From Callipepla californica brunnescens (Eukaryota > Chordata > Aves > Galliformes > Odontophoridae): a stretch of 64,000 nucleotides of DNA. The notes beneath the pieces are model-generated. The model made no database searches. It worked only from the letters and a program-made list of their open reading frames with translations, and was not told the origin of the DNA. Shown here piece by piece: positions 36,736 to 48,524 of the stretch; position 1 is the first letter of the stretch, and each line of letters begins with the position of its first letter. Both the position numbers and the translations under genes were made by a program. The stretch lies in contig JALIRH010000035.1 of the NCBI GenBank assembly GCA_023055505.1, forward strand, positions 3,342,382-3,406,381. The letters are read 5' to 3'.

Positions 36736-39700
36736 ATGACCTTTCTGGGGGGGGTGGTGTGGGTTTTGGTTTTGTTTCCTTAAATAAAACAACAAACTTT
36801 GAAGAAACATTTAAATACTAAACGTGCATATTTATAGGATGCTGCTTTTTGGGGGGGATATACAAGTATGTGTGTATATTTATATACGTATTTAAGTCTA
36901 ATCATGATCATCTCACAAACCATTTGGAAAGCACTGTATTTTTTTTTTCCCCCAGAAAAAGACATTATTTGCAGCATATGTGCAAAGAAAATCTTTTGAT
37001 CTACCTCAATACTAATGCAAATTCTTCCTGCACCTAACAGATATGGTGGCACAAAAAGGGACCATACAAGTAAATGATGAGCATCCATCTGCTTAAAAGC
37101 AAAGGCCAAAACTTAATGTCTTTCAAATTAGGAAGGCGAGGAATTTAAATAAGAAATAGGCTTTGAATTTTGCATTAAGTATTCAGGGAGAGATTTAGTT
37201 GGAGTAGAACCTGTCTGCTGTAGTCCCGTGGCTGCAGCACAGCTACCTGCAGAGCAGTGGCTGCCTTCATCAGGGCAGAAGAGTGTTTGTGTTCATCACA
37301 CGGTGGAAATTCTCAGCATCTGCTTGGCAGGCCTCTTCTACTTGCCACCATTCCTTAATGTTTTAGACCGGGGAAGTGTAGGAGTGGAGTCAAAGGATTG
37401 TTTTCAAGTCAGGAAGGCACGCTGGGTAGTTCGTCTTTGCTGACAGGTGGAAGAATTCAGAGTTTTCATGATGCCTATACCTAACAGGAGACCCCTGTCA
37501 GCTTCTGAAAGCAAAAGTCTCTGATCTTTCTGAGGTTTTGGGTCTCTCCTCTGAAGCATATCACTCTGAGGTGGAGGTTGCAATAAAAGGTGATTCTGAA
37601 TTCCTTCATTCCTCACCTTCCCTAAAGAATGGGAGGCTCTGAAAGAGCTCAGAGGAGCTCCAAGCTTTACAGAGAGGACAGGAGTTGTGTAGAAGTGATC
37701 CTACGGTACCTCCAGGAGTCAGAGACCTGGAGACAGATCCACTTCAGAGCAATTATGCTGCAATAACATCAGCATTGCATTTAATCACTGATAATCAGTT
37801 ACCAGAGATAATCAGTGTCAGCTTCCTACCACCTTCCCCTCAGTGAGTATGAGCAGCTGCTCATGGGCTGCTGTGACCAAAAAAAAATACTGTTTTATCA
37901 CTTGAAAACGTGAAACTTAAAAGCCATGTGCTGTCATTATGGCACTAAAGAGCAACTGTTACAGGTGGGGGTCGTCAAACACGGAGAGAGCACATCCAAC
38001 TTCTGCAGTCACTGTGTGTCGAACAGGCATCGCAGCTCTGATGTCCCAGCTGCTCACAAGCTGATCCTCTGCGTTTAGGGACTGATGATACAGAAAATGG
38101 TGACAGCACAAGTTATGCCCTGTGCTATTTTCTGTCTTGTCCAGGTCTACGAGCTCTCTTGTGTGAGAAAAAGAAGGACTGACTTTGGTGGCTGCATCTA
38201 CGGTGTGAGGAGCAGCTCTAGAGGCACACAGTCACAGCGATGGGTGAACGCAGGGAATGTCTGCTGGTGGCAGCTGGCAAGGCTGAGGCAAAGCAGCCCA
38301 GGGAAGCACAGGGCTGAGGCAGCTTGCTTTTGCTCCTGGCATTTCAGAAACCTCTGTCACAGAGTTCAAAACAACTTCTGCCTTGAAAGCCTGCACAGGG
38401 CACTGCAGTTCTTGCTGAGATCGCCCTTCCTTCTCTTAATCATACCCTATATCTGCCTGCCTTTACCGCCAGGTGCAACACACTGCTACTGCTACAGACA
38501 TCAGTAGCTGTAGTCGTCCCATAGCAGTTCCAGCAATGGAGCTGCAGGTGTTTCATCTAAGCTTATTGTGGCATAGAAACAAGACAAATCCAAGCCTGAA
38601 ATAAGCCACCTTTAAGCTGAGTAAGACCATCCAAGCAGGAGTTTGCAGTTAATCAGGGCGATGCTGTTCGCTGCTGCCACGAGGGAGGAAGAACAAAGTT
38701 CTCAGGAGGTCAGGATGCACAAACGCAGTGCTGTGCTCACCTCCCCCAGCCCTCCTCTGGACCACCTGCAGAAACTTCAGGCTGCCAACGGAAGGAGATG
38801 ACACTATCCACTACCCAGCAGAGAGAAGCGACGAGAAGTTGTAGAGAGAAACTTACACTGCAAGCAGTTCTCCATCCGACCCACACACCTGATTGCACCG
38901 CATTGCTGTGGCCACGGGAGGAATAAACCTGGGCTGGGAACGCTTCCCTTCGAAGTTAAAAGCAGCAGAGAAACGCTCGACATAAAGCAAACGTTAATGG
39001 GAAGATTTTATAGATCAGTCTACGCTGTGTTTAATGAAAACAAGCACAAGCATTAGGCACTCAAGTGTAAATTAGATTAACGGGGAACAATTTCATTTCA
39101 AAACCAAACAAACACACGGAAGAATCCTGTGTTAAAATCAGGACTGCAGGGGAAGCCTTGAAAAACGGGAGATGCACCCGATTATTTCTTGTGAGCTTTT
39201 CCACAAAGATATCCCGAGCAAGGATGTAATATTTAAAGGATAGAAAGAAAGAAAAGCCAGCTCCAAACAGCCTCGGTCCTACAGCTCGGGGAGGGCACAG
39301 AGGCAGGGCAGCTCTCACTGAGCAGCACAGGACCAGGAGTGCAGGACTCGAGGAGCGAAGCTCAGAAATAGGAAAGCACAGCGGCTCCTCAGCGCTGCCT
39401 CCTTCCCAGCACCGCGTCCCCTCTCTGAGCTCACCGTGACCTCTTCCCAATCGCTCATGCACGGCTTCCCATCCTTCTGCCTCAACCTCAGCCCTCGCTG
39501 GCACCCAAACCTGGGTGCTGAGCATCCCTGCACGTCCCGTTGCGTGCAGGGCTCGGGCTGCACCGTGCAGCATCTCCGGGCTCGGGCGGTCCGCTGTTGG
39601 TTTGTCACTGAGCTTATCAGCAAGGAGTGGCTTCCCTGTTAAACATGATTTGATTTCAAAGCAGTCAAGAGTGGGGAAGACAGAGAGAGCGCGTTGAGAA

Positions 39701-40592
39701 GTGAGATGCTGGAGCTGCTGTGCCCCTGCAGAGGAGATGAGCACCGGTTTTGGGGTGCTGGGCATACCCGGACCGTAGTGGGGCTGCCACACAGTCCTGC
39801 CATGGCATGCGGTGGATGCACAAAGAACAAAGCTGCCTCTTGCCCCGAGCTCCTGCTGCCTTCGCTCCCTCTGCCTTTATTCTTCGCCTTCTTGCCCCAT
39901 CCGAGTGCTTCCATCCGCCCTCAGTGCGGCTCTGAGCGCACGGACCTCGCACCGGGAACAGTTCTTCCTCTCTCCCATTCGGGTGCGAGTTTCGATGCGC
40001 TCCCTTTTACCCGATATTCTTCCCCTCGAAACGGGCGGGCTTTGCTTTGCACGTCCCCGTGCAAATCCGGAGCTCCGAGCGCTGCGGGGACGAGTGACCG
40101 CACCGCATTGCTGCGTATACATCCAAATGGAAACGACCGTCCTGAAAGCGTTCCTAAACGCGTGAGACACGCGGCTATTCTCTGTATCGCTGTCTGAGTG
40201 ATGGTTTCCCCCCCCCCCCCCTCTTCCTTTATCGTTTCACATCGAGGGAAATCCGCGGTGTCGGGCTCTGTATTTCAGGAATTAAACGGGGACGCGGTTT
40301 CCCCACGCGTTGTGTGACCCACAGACGGCAGGAAGCGACGCCTCGTTCAGAAACAAAACGTTAAAAAGGCAACGAGGACCTCAGGAGGTAGCACTCCCTC
40401 CAGCCCCGGGGAAAATAAAAGAAGAAATCGTCGTTTACCTGGAAATTAAACCCATTTCCCCGGCAGAGAGGGGATGGCAAAGCGGGGCTGCAGCGCGGAG
40501 CTGGAGGCTGATGCGGGAGGAGAGGAGCACACCTGGAGCCGAGGAGCGATCACGGCTGCCAGCATCTCCCAGCTCACCCCGGGCAGCCCTGC

Positions 40593-40870
40593 GGGGATGG
40601 GGATGGGGATGAGGATGAGGATGGGGATGAGGATGGGGATGAGGATGAGGATGGGGATGAGGATGAGGATGGGGATGGGGATGGGGATGAGGATGAGGAT
40701 GGGGATGGGGATGAGGATGGGGATGAGGATGGGGATGGGGATGAGGATGGGGATGGGGATGAGGATGGGGATGAGGATGGGGATGGGGATGAGGATGGGG
40801 ATGGGGATGGGGATGGGGAAGAGGATGGGGATGGGGATGGGGATGAGGATGGGGATGGGGATGGGGATGG
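40593..40870 (+). repeat. (GGGGAT / GAGGAT)n hexamer array, about 278 bp
   Basis: About 46 hexamer units of GGGGAT and GAGGAT in irregular order, with one GGGGAA variant near 40815. Runs of four G every six bases give strong G-quadruplex potential on +. The C-rich complement lies in the BSX transcript direction, about 410 bases past the BSX stop. The His-Pro, Ser-Pro or Met-Gly-Arg readings of this array are repeat artefacts. Confidence 0.95.
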
Positions 40871-41281
40871 TCCCGCTGCTCCCTTCCCCGGACCCCCCCC
40901 CGCCTCACCTGTGTGATCTGAGCACACGCGTTCCCCGGCCCCGCTCAGAAAGCACACCACGCAGCCACGGAACACCTTTATTTAAAACCGAGGGGGACGT
41001 CGGGGAACGGAGAACAGTCCGATATTTCGAAGGGAAGAGGGGGGAAGAGGGGGGAAGCTTACGGGAAACGTCGTCGGTCGGTGCGGTTTTCTTTATTTTT
41101 GGCTCTCCCCCACTGGATTTCCAAGCAAAGTTCGGGCTCGGGGTGACGCTGGGATGATGCCAAAGGGGAGAAGGGTTTTATTTCCCCCCGGGACCGACTC
41201 CAAACCTCGGTCCCCTCCGCGTCCCGGCAGCGCGAGGGGCCGCGAAATACGGCCCCAAACGGGAACGGAACGGCCGCGCTC
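40871..41281 (-). other. BSX: BSX 3' UTR / 3' flank
   Basis: GC-rich non-coding sequence downstream of BSX. Possible poly(A) signals on the minus strand are AATAAA at 41177-41182 and at 41093-41098, so the 3' UTR could be as short as about 110-200 bases. The true end is not known. Confidence 0.55.
41177..41182 (-). terminator. BSX: Candidate poly(A) signal of BSX
   Basis: AATAAA on the minus strand, 100 bases past the BSX stop. A second lies at 41093-41098. Confidence 0.5.
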
Positions 41282-42884
41282 CTAAAGGCGGTGCGGGGCG
41301 GAGGGGATGTCCCCCTCCTCCAGGATGTCCACCTCGTCCTCGGGGTCCTGCAGCAGGAACGGGCCCTTTCGGGGCTCGGCGGCGGCCGGCTCGCTGAGCT
41401 CGGGCTCGGGAGAGCTCTGCTCGCGGTTCTCTTCGTGTTTGGGGTCGTCCTGGCTTTTCCGCAGCTGTTTTTTGTGTTTCATCCGCCGGTTCTGAAACCA
41501 GGTTTTCACCTGGGGGAGAGAAATATAGAAGTGAAACGCGACAGAGAAAGAAAAATCGAGGCGGGGGGGGGGGGGAGTAGTATATAAATACATGTATGTT
41601 TAGCAAAAGGGGGGAGAGGCTGCGCAGAGCCCCGCGTTCCCAGCCCCGTACCTGCGTCTCGGACAGGCTGAGCGCCGTGGCCAGCTCCACGCGCTCGGGC
41701 GTGGACAGATAGCGCTGGATCTCGAAACGCTTCTCCAGACCGGAGAGCTGAGAGTCGGAGAAGACGGTGCGGGCTTTGCGGCGACGGCAGTGCTTCCCGG
41801 GCAGCTCTGCGTGAGCGTGGTGCGGGAACAACGCCGGCACCGGCACTCCTGCGGGGACACACGCGGGGACGTGGGCTGCGGCCGGGCCGGGCAGCAGCGG
41901 CTCCGCGTGGGCTCTCCCCGTTGCCTCTGCCCCCCTGGATGTACACGGCTTCGTTGGTCTTTATATATATATTTTTTTTTCCCTCGTGTATTTCGTTTTC
42001 GAAGCCCTTTCGCTTCTTTTCGTCATCGCCCCTTGTTTCTATTACTTTGTAATTTTTTTTTTCCTTTCGCTTCGTTTCTGGTTTCGTTGTCTTTTTTTAA
42101 GAGGTGGATTCGTTTATCGAGGTGCGGCTCGGCGCGGTGCGCGCCGTCACACTCCGAGCGATTAAAAAAACCTCAACGACGTGTGAACCCAGGAAAAAAA
42201 AGAAGGGGAGAAAAGCCTCGGGAAGGGCGGCCGTGGGGGGAGAAACTTCGGTCTCCCGAGGAGAAAGTTTGGAGGCCGTGGGAAGGGCCGAGGGGACGGC
42301 ACGGAGCATCTCCCCCCAGCCCGGCGCTGCCGTGGGACGTGGAAAAGCGGAGCCTGGTTCCGATCCGAAGGGTCAAAGCGTGGAAAAGGGGCGATGCTCT
42401 CGGTCCGAATATAGGAAGAGTTCAAAACGAAAGAAACGGGAGGATGGGGAAACCCTGGGCTCGCTGGGCTCGGGATCTCGGGCTGATGGAGATCGCCGTT
42501 CCCGCTGGCGGAGCCGAGGGCTCGGAGCCCCAAAACCCAAACCCGCTCCCTGCGCGGGGCCGAGGACCCTCTCCCCATCCCACATCCCCACCCGCGGGCT
42601 GCCCCGCACTTACCCGAGGTGGTGAGGAAATAGGGATGGTGGTGGTGGTGGTGCTCCGGTTTGTGCAGGGCCGGGTGCGGGTGGGGAGCCAGCAGCGTCG
42701 GGGCGGGCATCAGGGGGTACCCATAGTCCAAGAGGGGGACGCGTGAGGCCAAGGAGCCGGAGAAGTGCTCGGGGGGAACCTCCCGCAGGGGCTTGGGTTT
42801 GTGCAGCAGGATGTCCTCGATGAAGAAGGACGTGGGCCGGGCCGCGGGGACCGGGTGCACCGGAGAGGTGAAGTTGAGGTTCAT
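41282..42884 (-). CDS. BSX: BSX, brain-specific homeobox protein (3 exons)
   Basis: Homeodomain transcription factor of hypothalamus and pineal. In mammals it acts in arcuate NPY/AgRP neurons and in feeding-linked activity. Exons on minus: 42884-42614, 41848-41652, 41509-41282 (stop TAG 41284-41282), with GT-AG introns; 696 nt, 231 residues. The N-terminus MNLNFTSPVHP is followed by FFIEDIL (residues 20-26), an eh1-like Groucho-binding motif. A run of six histidines lies before PYFLTTSG. The homeodomain is at residues 113-172, with F8 (F120), W48 (W160), Q50 (Q162) and N51 (N163) in place. The second intron falls between homeodomain positions 44 and 45, a common site in this class. The acidic C-terminus contains DPEDEVDI, matching mammalian BSX. 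Start ATG 42884 is the first codon of the conserved N-terminus. Confidence 0.97.
41849..42613 (-). other. BSX: BSX intron 1
   Basis: 765-bp, GC-rich intron with donor GTAAGT and acceptor GCAG. It holds long open frames on both strands because of its base composition, but nothing that reads as a protein family. The second intron (41510-41651) is only 142 bp. Confidence 0.85.
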
Positions 42885-43250
42885 CTCGGAGGACCCCGGG
42901 TCGGGATGCGGGGAACGGAGAGAGAGCGGGGCTGCTGGGGGTCGGAGGAGAGACGGCGTCCGGCTGCGCGGCCCGGGCGAGGAGGTGGGAGGGAGAATAA
43001 GAGGAACGATAGATAAATATCAAGAATTAATATATATATAGATATGCAGGGGTAACAATAAGAAGGGTCATAAAAAAAAAAAATGATCCCTCGTTCCTCG
43101 GGCAGAGGGATAACGGGGAGAGCCGGGGGACGCTGCGGGATGCGCGGGGCGATGCGCGGCTCTGAGCAGCGCGGCCGGGGCCGCTCCGAGAGCCAATAGC
43201 GGGCGGGAGGGGGGGGGGGGAGGGGACACGGAGCCGCTCCGGAGCCGCTC
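42885..43250 (-). promoter_or_regulatory. BSX: BSX promoter region
   Basis: Upstream of the BSX ATG. An AT-rich patch inside the CpG island holds TATATATATA at 43031-43040, which would place transcription start near 43000 and give a 5' UTR of about 115 bases. A CCAAT box lies near 43191-43195, with several GC-rich boxes beyond. The start is inferred from the TATA-like position. Confidence 0.45.
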
Positions 43251-43534
43251 CGCTTCCCCCACCCACAGCCCCTTCCCCAGCGCCGGGTTGCGAGCGGCTT
43301 CCGAAAGCTTTCGTTGTTTTCTTTTCCTTCTTTCTTTAAACGCCAAAAAAAACTCGGAGAGGATGGCGGAGAGAAAGGAAGAAATCAGCTGCCCTGCTCC
43401 GAGCGCCGTTCTGCCCCTTATCCCAGCGGGTTTTGTCCCCATCCATTCCTCACTCCGCTTTCTCCCCCCTCCCCCCTTTCCTCTGTTTGTGTTTTTTCCC
43501 CCCCTCCCTAATCTGTAACATTCATTTCCCCGGA

Positions 43535-43925
43535 GTCAATTTGCTAAAATGAGGGTGATACACCACATCATAGCCGAGATCATTTCGCTTCGCATCTCGG
43601 CAAATTGCTCTAATTATTGATGTTAAACTCGGGGAAATTAAAAGAAGGCACTTCTCCTTCATCTCCCGATTTTAAGCTCTAATTTGTTGAAATCGAGTTG
43701 TCATCACAATTCCAATCACTGCCGTTAATAGTAAAAGTGTTCTAATAGAGCCAGAATTCGCACAACCCATGCTATTAGATAATTAAGAAAGATGTTAGAA
43801 AGGCAAGTGCTAATCCTTGGGCACACGGACGGCGTTTCCATCTGATCCAGCAGGTAGAACAAATTAATTACCAGAATCAATTAGTCCTAAAAGTACAGTT
43901 CTCCAGGAAGTGTAAGCCACGTCTT
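43535..43925. promoter_or_regulatory. Candidate BSX upstream enhancer / conserved element
   Basis: About 390 bases of AT-rich DNA between GC-rich flanks, with many homeodomain cores (CTCTAATTATTGATG, TTAGATAATTAAGA, AAATTAATTACC, CAATTAGTCC). No coding potential. It lies about 650-1040 bases upstream of BSX, in the usual place for a proximal enhancer. Inference from composition and motifs. Confidence 0.4.
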
Positions 43926-46900
43926 CCATATGGATGAGCTGGTAAATGGTAAATAGATGAGAAATAGGGGGGGGTTGGGGGGGGAGGGAAGGGGGCTTTT
44001 AAAGAATAGAAAGGACAAATCGTGGGGTGTCAGCGAGGCTGCGAACTCCGAGCTGCCGTCGGGTGCCGGTGCGGGGATGCGGGCAGACCCCGAGCCCGTC
44101 TGTTTTCTAACGAAACCGGCACTCAGGACGGCGTGAGAGATGTTAAAACCGAGACGGGTCCCTCTCTTACCGAGCTCGCGGCTCGGTCTAGAGGAGGGGT
44201 TTCTGCTTTTCCATCTGTGCACGCTGTGAGGTGGCTGAGCACACACCCGCACCTATAGGTGCCCGCAGGGCGCTGGGAGGGGGCTGAGCTGGAGGATGCT
44301 GCGCTCCTCCCACCGCAGCATCCCTTCCAGAGATACGGCCGGTGGACGACTTTACTCCGAGGGGCAAATGAGTAAGGAAAGAAACGATTAGCCGGGCTGG
44401 GTAAGCCGCTTGCCTGCCCATTTCATCAGCTGGGATTGCTGCTCCGCAGCGGCTTTGCTCGTCAGCGCTGGGCATGTGGAGCTCTTATTGTGGTTAAAGA
44501 AGATTCGGAAGATTAAAGGTGTGCTGCTCGGGACAGATTGGATCGCAGCTTTACCCCCACCCGGGGCTATCTGCAAAACCAAAAGCAGAGCAGGAATGCT
44601 CTGTCTGTGAGAAACCTCCCCCAAAGAGGGTGACCCCACGAAGGGGAACCTCTCTGCACCGCATTAACTCTCATTAACTCTCCCGTCACTTTCCATGCAG
44701 GGTGGGCTCTTTGCTTCCCGTTTTTCCCCCTTTTAATCCAATTTTACAGGTCCCCACAGCAAGGCTTTCCCAGCCCAACACCCCCAGCCCCAGAACTCCA
44801 GTTAGTCCTGCTTTACTCACTGCCTGCTTCTCTTTTGATGGAGCATGGGGTACCAGCTCTGTCCTCACATCCCAGCCTGCAACCCGAACTGATTCACCTC
44901 TCCCCCAGCGGCACAACTCCATGGAAGCAGGCAGCCATGCTGCTGTGGGGCTGGTTTGTTGTCTCTGACATAAGACGAAATCATTTCCGTAGGGTTAAAG
45001 AGCTTTATGCATTGCTAGTAGCGATGCACAAACCCCCCAACACACCCTCCCCACGTATGTGTACAAACACTCGTGATTTAATCCGTTATACATGAGTGCT
45101 GTGCTCACACAAATGCCAGTTGCCATTATTTGATCTCTGAAGGCCATCTGAAGGTGCTGTGGGGGAAATTTTGCCCAGGAAGCATAGGTTTGTTTGACCC
45201 AGGGTGTCATCTGAAAGGCTGGCGTAGCAGAGCTGATGTCAGCTTTATTTTGGTGCGTCGCATTAGGGATAAATTTGGTGCAGCTTCAAAATACACACGC
45301 TTACCTGCCTGCAGCTCTTGAAGAGGCAGGGTAGCTTGGGAGCCCGGCCTTTTCATGCCTTTCAAGACAAATCCACTCAAAAAGAAAAGCTTAAATTAAA
45401 AACAGGCAGCCTTGATACGCTCAGAACGGGAGCCTGGATGCAGGAAAGAGGTCTGAAGAGCTCGGCTGGAGCGGCCACACACGGAACGTGCAGAGAGGGC
45501 TCTGAACACAAAGCGTGGCTTAATGGAGAATGTTCTGCGAGCCGTGCTGCGGGCAGAGCCTCCCCACCCCGAGCAGTGCCTCTGCCCAGGCCCTGGGGCA
45601 AAGTGGCTGCAGCCATGCAGAGCCTGCCTCCCTCCTCCAAACCAGCACCACGGTAATTCCAGGGCTGCAGCTCTAGGGAAGCAGCACAGGGCTGCTGGTG
45701 CAAGGTGGCAATGCTGAGAAGCAGCAGAGGTTTCCATCGCTCCTACCTATGAGAACTGTGGGGAGGAGAAGGGAAACGGCACCACTCGTGGGCAGAAGTT
45801 GTTTTAGACAGCAAAAGCTGTGACTTCCACACGCAGCTCCCAAACCCGAATAGTTACGCACGCTCTCAGGGATCCAGAATGTTGTCTCTGTGCTGAAAAT
45901 CTGGTCCTGAAGGCGGAGTACTTATCACAAAAAGAAGGAAGACGTTAATATGAGATGAGCTCTGCACACTTTGCCCAGAATAACGACTCTTCATAAGTGC
46001 TAGAAGCTGTGTGATCTGTTTAGTTATCCCAATATCGTGTGCAACTTCAGCTGCGTATCTGTACTACTCCAAAACGCAGCAAGAACATGCTTTTCTTTCT
46101 TTCTTTTTTTTTTTCCCCCTTTCTCTTTTCCTTTTATGGACCAGAAATTGGGAGGGAGGCTTGGAAGTTTCCCTGGGACCTGCTTTCAATGAGTGTTCTC
46201 ATTTGGTTTCACTGCAGCTCTCCGTCATCGTGTGGCCGACCCACGGGCATCGCTCACTCCCTCGAGGCCAAGGTGATTATTTCATCCAGGACCATCTGTA
46301 CTTTGGGATCTCGGCTAATCCTTTGCTCTCAAAAAAATCCATTCTCGTCGCTGTTGCCACTGCTCTGCTGTTGCCTTCAGCACATTAATGCTCATTCGTT
46401 TGCTTTCATTCCAGCTGTGTAACAATCATGGGCACGACTCAACGTTCTGATTCACTTTTTTTTTTGCACTAACGATCCAGGTCCTCCATTGTTTCTCTCA
46501 TTTCACGGCGTATGAACCTTGCACGCCCTTGCTTGCACCCCAATCCTTTTCCCTTTCCTATCCATTCAACCTTTATTTTACTCCCGTTGTATTCCTGCTG
46601 TTCTTCGTGGTTTTCCCCTATGGTTATCTGTAGTGCTGTTTCTGTAGCTCTGAGTTCCACACAGAAAACCTCAGATGCTTTCTCTGCTCAAAGGAATTGT
46701 TGGAAGATGTAATCTGAGGCTGCTGTAAATCAGGGATAACTGTAAGGAACAGCACAGAAATGACGTGAATACTTGGATCCTTTTCGACTCCACGCTTTCA
46801 TTTCCAATTGTAAAGTGTCTCATTCTGAAGTCTTGCAAATAAGAAGCACGCAAACGGTGCACTCTGAGGTCAGAGGGAGCTCCTGAATCGCACACACCTG

Positions 46901-48520
46901 AGTCTCACCCAGGAAAGCCCATGGCAAACTCATAGAACGCACTCCACTGCAGCTGATGGGACAAACAGAGTCTTAAAACGATGTTTGATCCATCCTGACC
47001 TGCAGATGGCAAATACTTGCATGCAGAGCAGACAGCAAGCATCTCCACTCCTCTGCGTCTACATCTTGCCGAGCTCCGTTGAAGATCTGCATCTATTTAC
47101 ACACAGCACTAAGCTGTGATCACTTAGATGCGATTCAGCCTTCAGTTACAAGATCAGGCTCTTCTAGACCTCACATCTCACGGACCACAAATCTCAACAT
47201 AACAGCTCTCTGTCCTGCTGGTTTCAACACGACAGCCACAATCTGACGCTGCCTCAGCTGATGATTTGACTAAAGGACAAGGAATCGTTTGGCACTGCAA
47301 GATAATTAAACCTTTTTCTTTCATGTTCGCTCCAACCAGATTGCAAAACTAGTTGGACCTAGTTTACAAAAAAGATAACCTTTTTGATGTTCAAAGGAAG
47401 AGATTGGTTCCATTACTTGCATTAGTCAGAGCTGTCCGTGCTGTGGCCTTCAGAATAAAGGGAGAAATGTACTTTAGAAAGATCTGAGTAACACACTTTA
47501 CTCAAAAACATTTTTGTATTATATTGCTTCTTGACTGTTTCAGCTTACTCTGTATCTGTGCACTTTATTTTAAGCACTCCAGAAGTGGATGACAGGTCTG
47601 GGGGGAAAAAAAAAAAGATAGAATCCAGCCAGCGTCCAGCAAATGCATCTTCAAATAATGCTTTAAAACTGAAAATTACATTTGAAATGGCATTGTCTGC
47701 GTTTCCAAGGATGAAGTATTCAAATGGAGGTGGATGGAATATGACATTCCCTGACGCTGAGAATGCTTTCCATGTTTGTCAGTGTTATTTTCAACTGGAA
47801 ATACTGAAGCACTCTGGACTGCCTGGAACAAGGCGTGATGCGGATGGGTGTCCCGTGATACAGTGGTAAGTTCATAGCTGCGTGGTACCTTTTTTTAGGA
47901 GGAATGTGATGGAAAACTGCATGAACCTGACAACGTGCAATGGCTGCGTCCATACGGGGTGCGTGGATTTGGTTTGCTGTTGTCAGTGTAACTTTGGCCC
48001 ATTTGGTATCTGTGATAACGAGCTGTGGGGTCTCCTATCTCACCAATGCACCATCGACTCGTCAAAGCCAACGATAGAAATTCTCAGCACAGTGCAATCA
48101 CACGTGCAAAGAAAGTACTCCTTCTCTGCCAAAATCTGCTTTTGTTTTCTGTTGACTTGAGAGGGAACAAGGCCTGGCCTTCATCTTCCTCCAGCCACCT
48201 CCGCACATCAGTTCTACACGTGGAAAATTAAACCCTAAAGTCCAACAGGTCGAGAGCTTGAACGGAGGAAAACAGCAGTACCATTATGGGAAACAACACA
48301 TCACACAAAACGTCCTCAGAGCGAAGGGGGCATTTCGGAAGGTGATAAGCTCGTGGGTCCTTCTGACGGGGTCCCAAAGAGGGGACGTGTGTGTGCTCCC
48401 GTGTGAGCACCTCGATGCGCTTCTGCCCAACTGAGATCAGTACTTGAGCTTCAAAATAAGTACAAAAAGGAGAATTTTCCAGTTTGTATCCTCTGGCAAA
48501 TGCAATTTCCCTCCCAACAC
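43926..48520. other. Gene-free interval upstream of BSX
   Basis: Starts with a poly-G stretch (43968-43993) and a CpG-rich block (44030-44350). The rest is ordinary unique-looking sequence. No exon with a recognisable protein, no RNA and no identifiable repeat were found. Open frames here are short and unsupported. Confidence 0.5.
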
Positions 48521-48524
48521 ACAT

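Larger units (their letters stand above)
35166..40592. other. JHY-BSX intergenic region (tail-to-tail)
   Basis: JHY and BSX point towards each other here. There is no recognised gene. 35166-35780: nothing seen. 35844-35917: repeat R1. About 36085-36735: AT-rich, TAAT-rich, conserved-looking block (separate entry). 36740-39000: unremarkable. 39250-40450: moderately GC/CpG-rich with open frames on several strands but no recognisable protein or splice structure. A poly-C run lies at 40208-40221. Confidence 0.5.
41180..43320. other. BSX: CpG island spanning BSX
   Basis: Dense CpG and high GC across all BSX exons, introns and the upstream flank, typical of developmental homeobox genes that are Polycomb targets. 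It contains poly-G/poly-C runs near 41562-41576 and 43207-43221. Boundaries are by eye. Confidence 0.65.

Noticed and set aside
39061..39792. 243-codon open frame on the minus strand in the JHY-BSX gap
   Set aside because: No recognisable domain or motif, GC-rich, with overlapping open frames on the other strand as expected by chance. Transcript evidence would be needed to revive it.
40435..41157. Long open frames on both strands with Met-Gly-Arg, His-Pro or Ser-Pro repeats
   Set aside because: They are direct translations of the GGGGAT/GAGGAT hexamer array; no flanking coding signal or splice structure.
41790..42746. 318-codon open frame on the + strand
   Set aside because: Antisense to BSX exons and intron in a CpG island, where stop codons are rare; its composition is arginine/proline/glycine noise.
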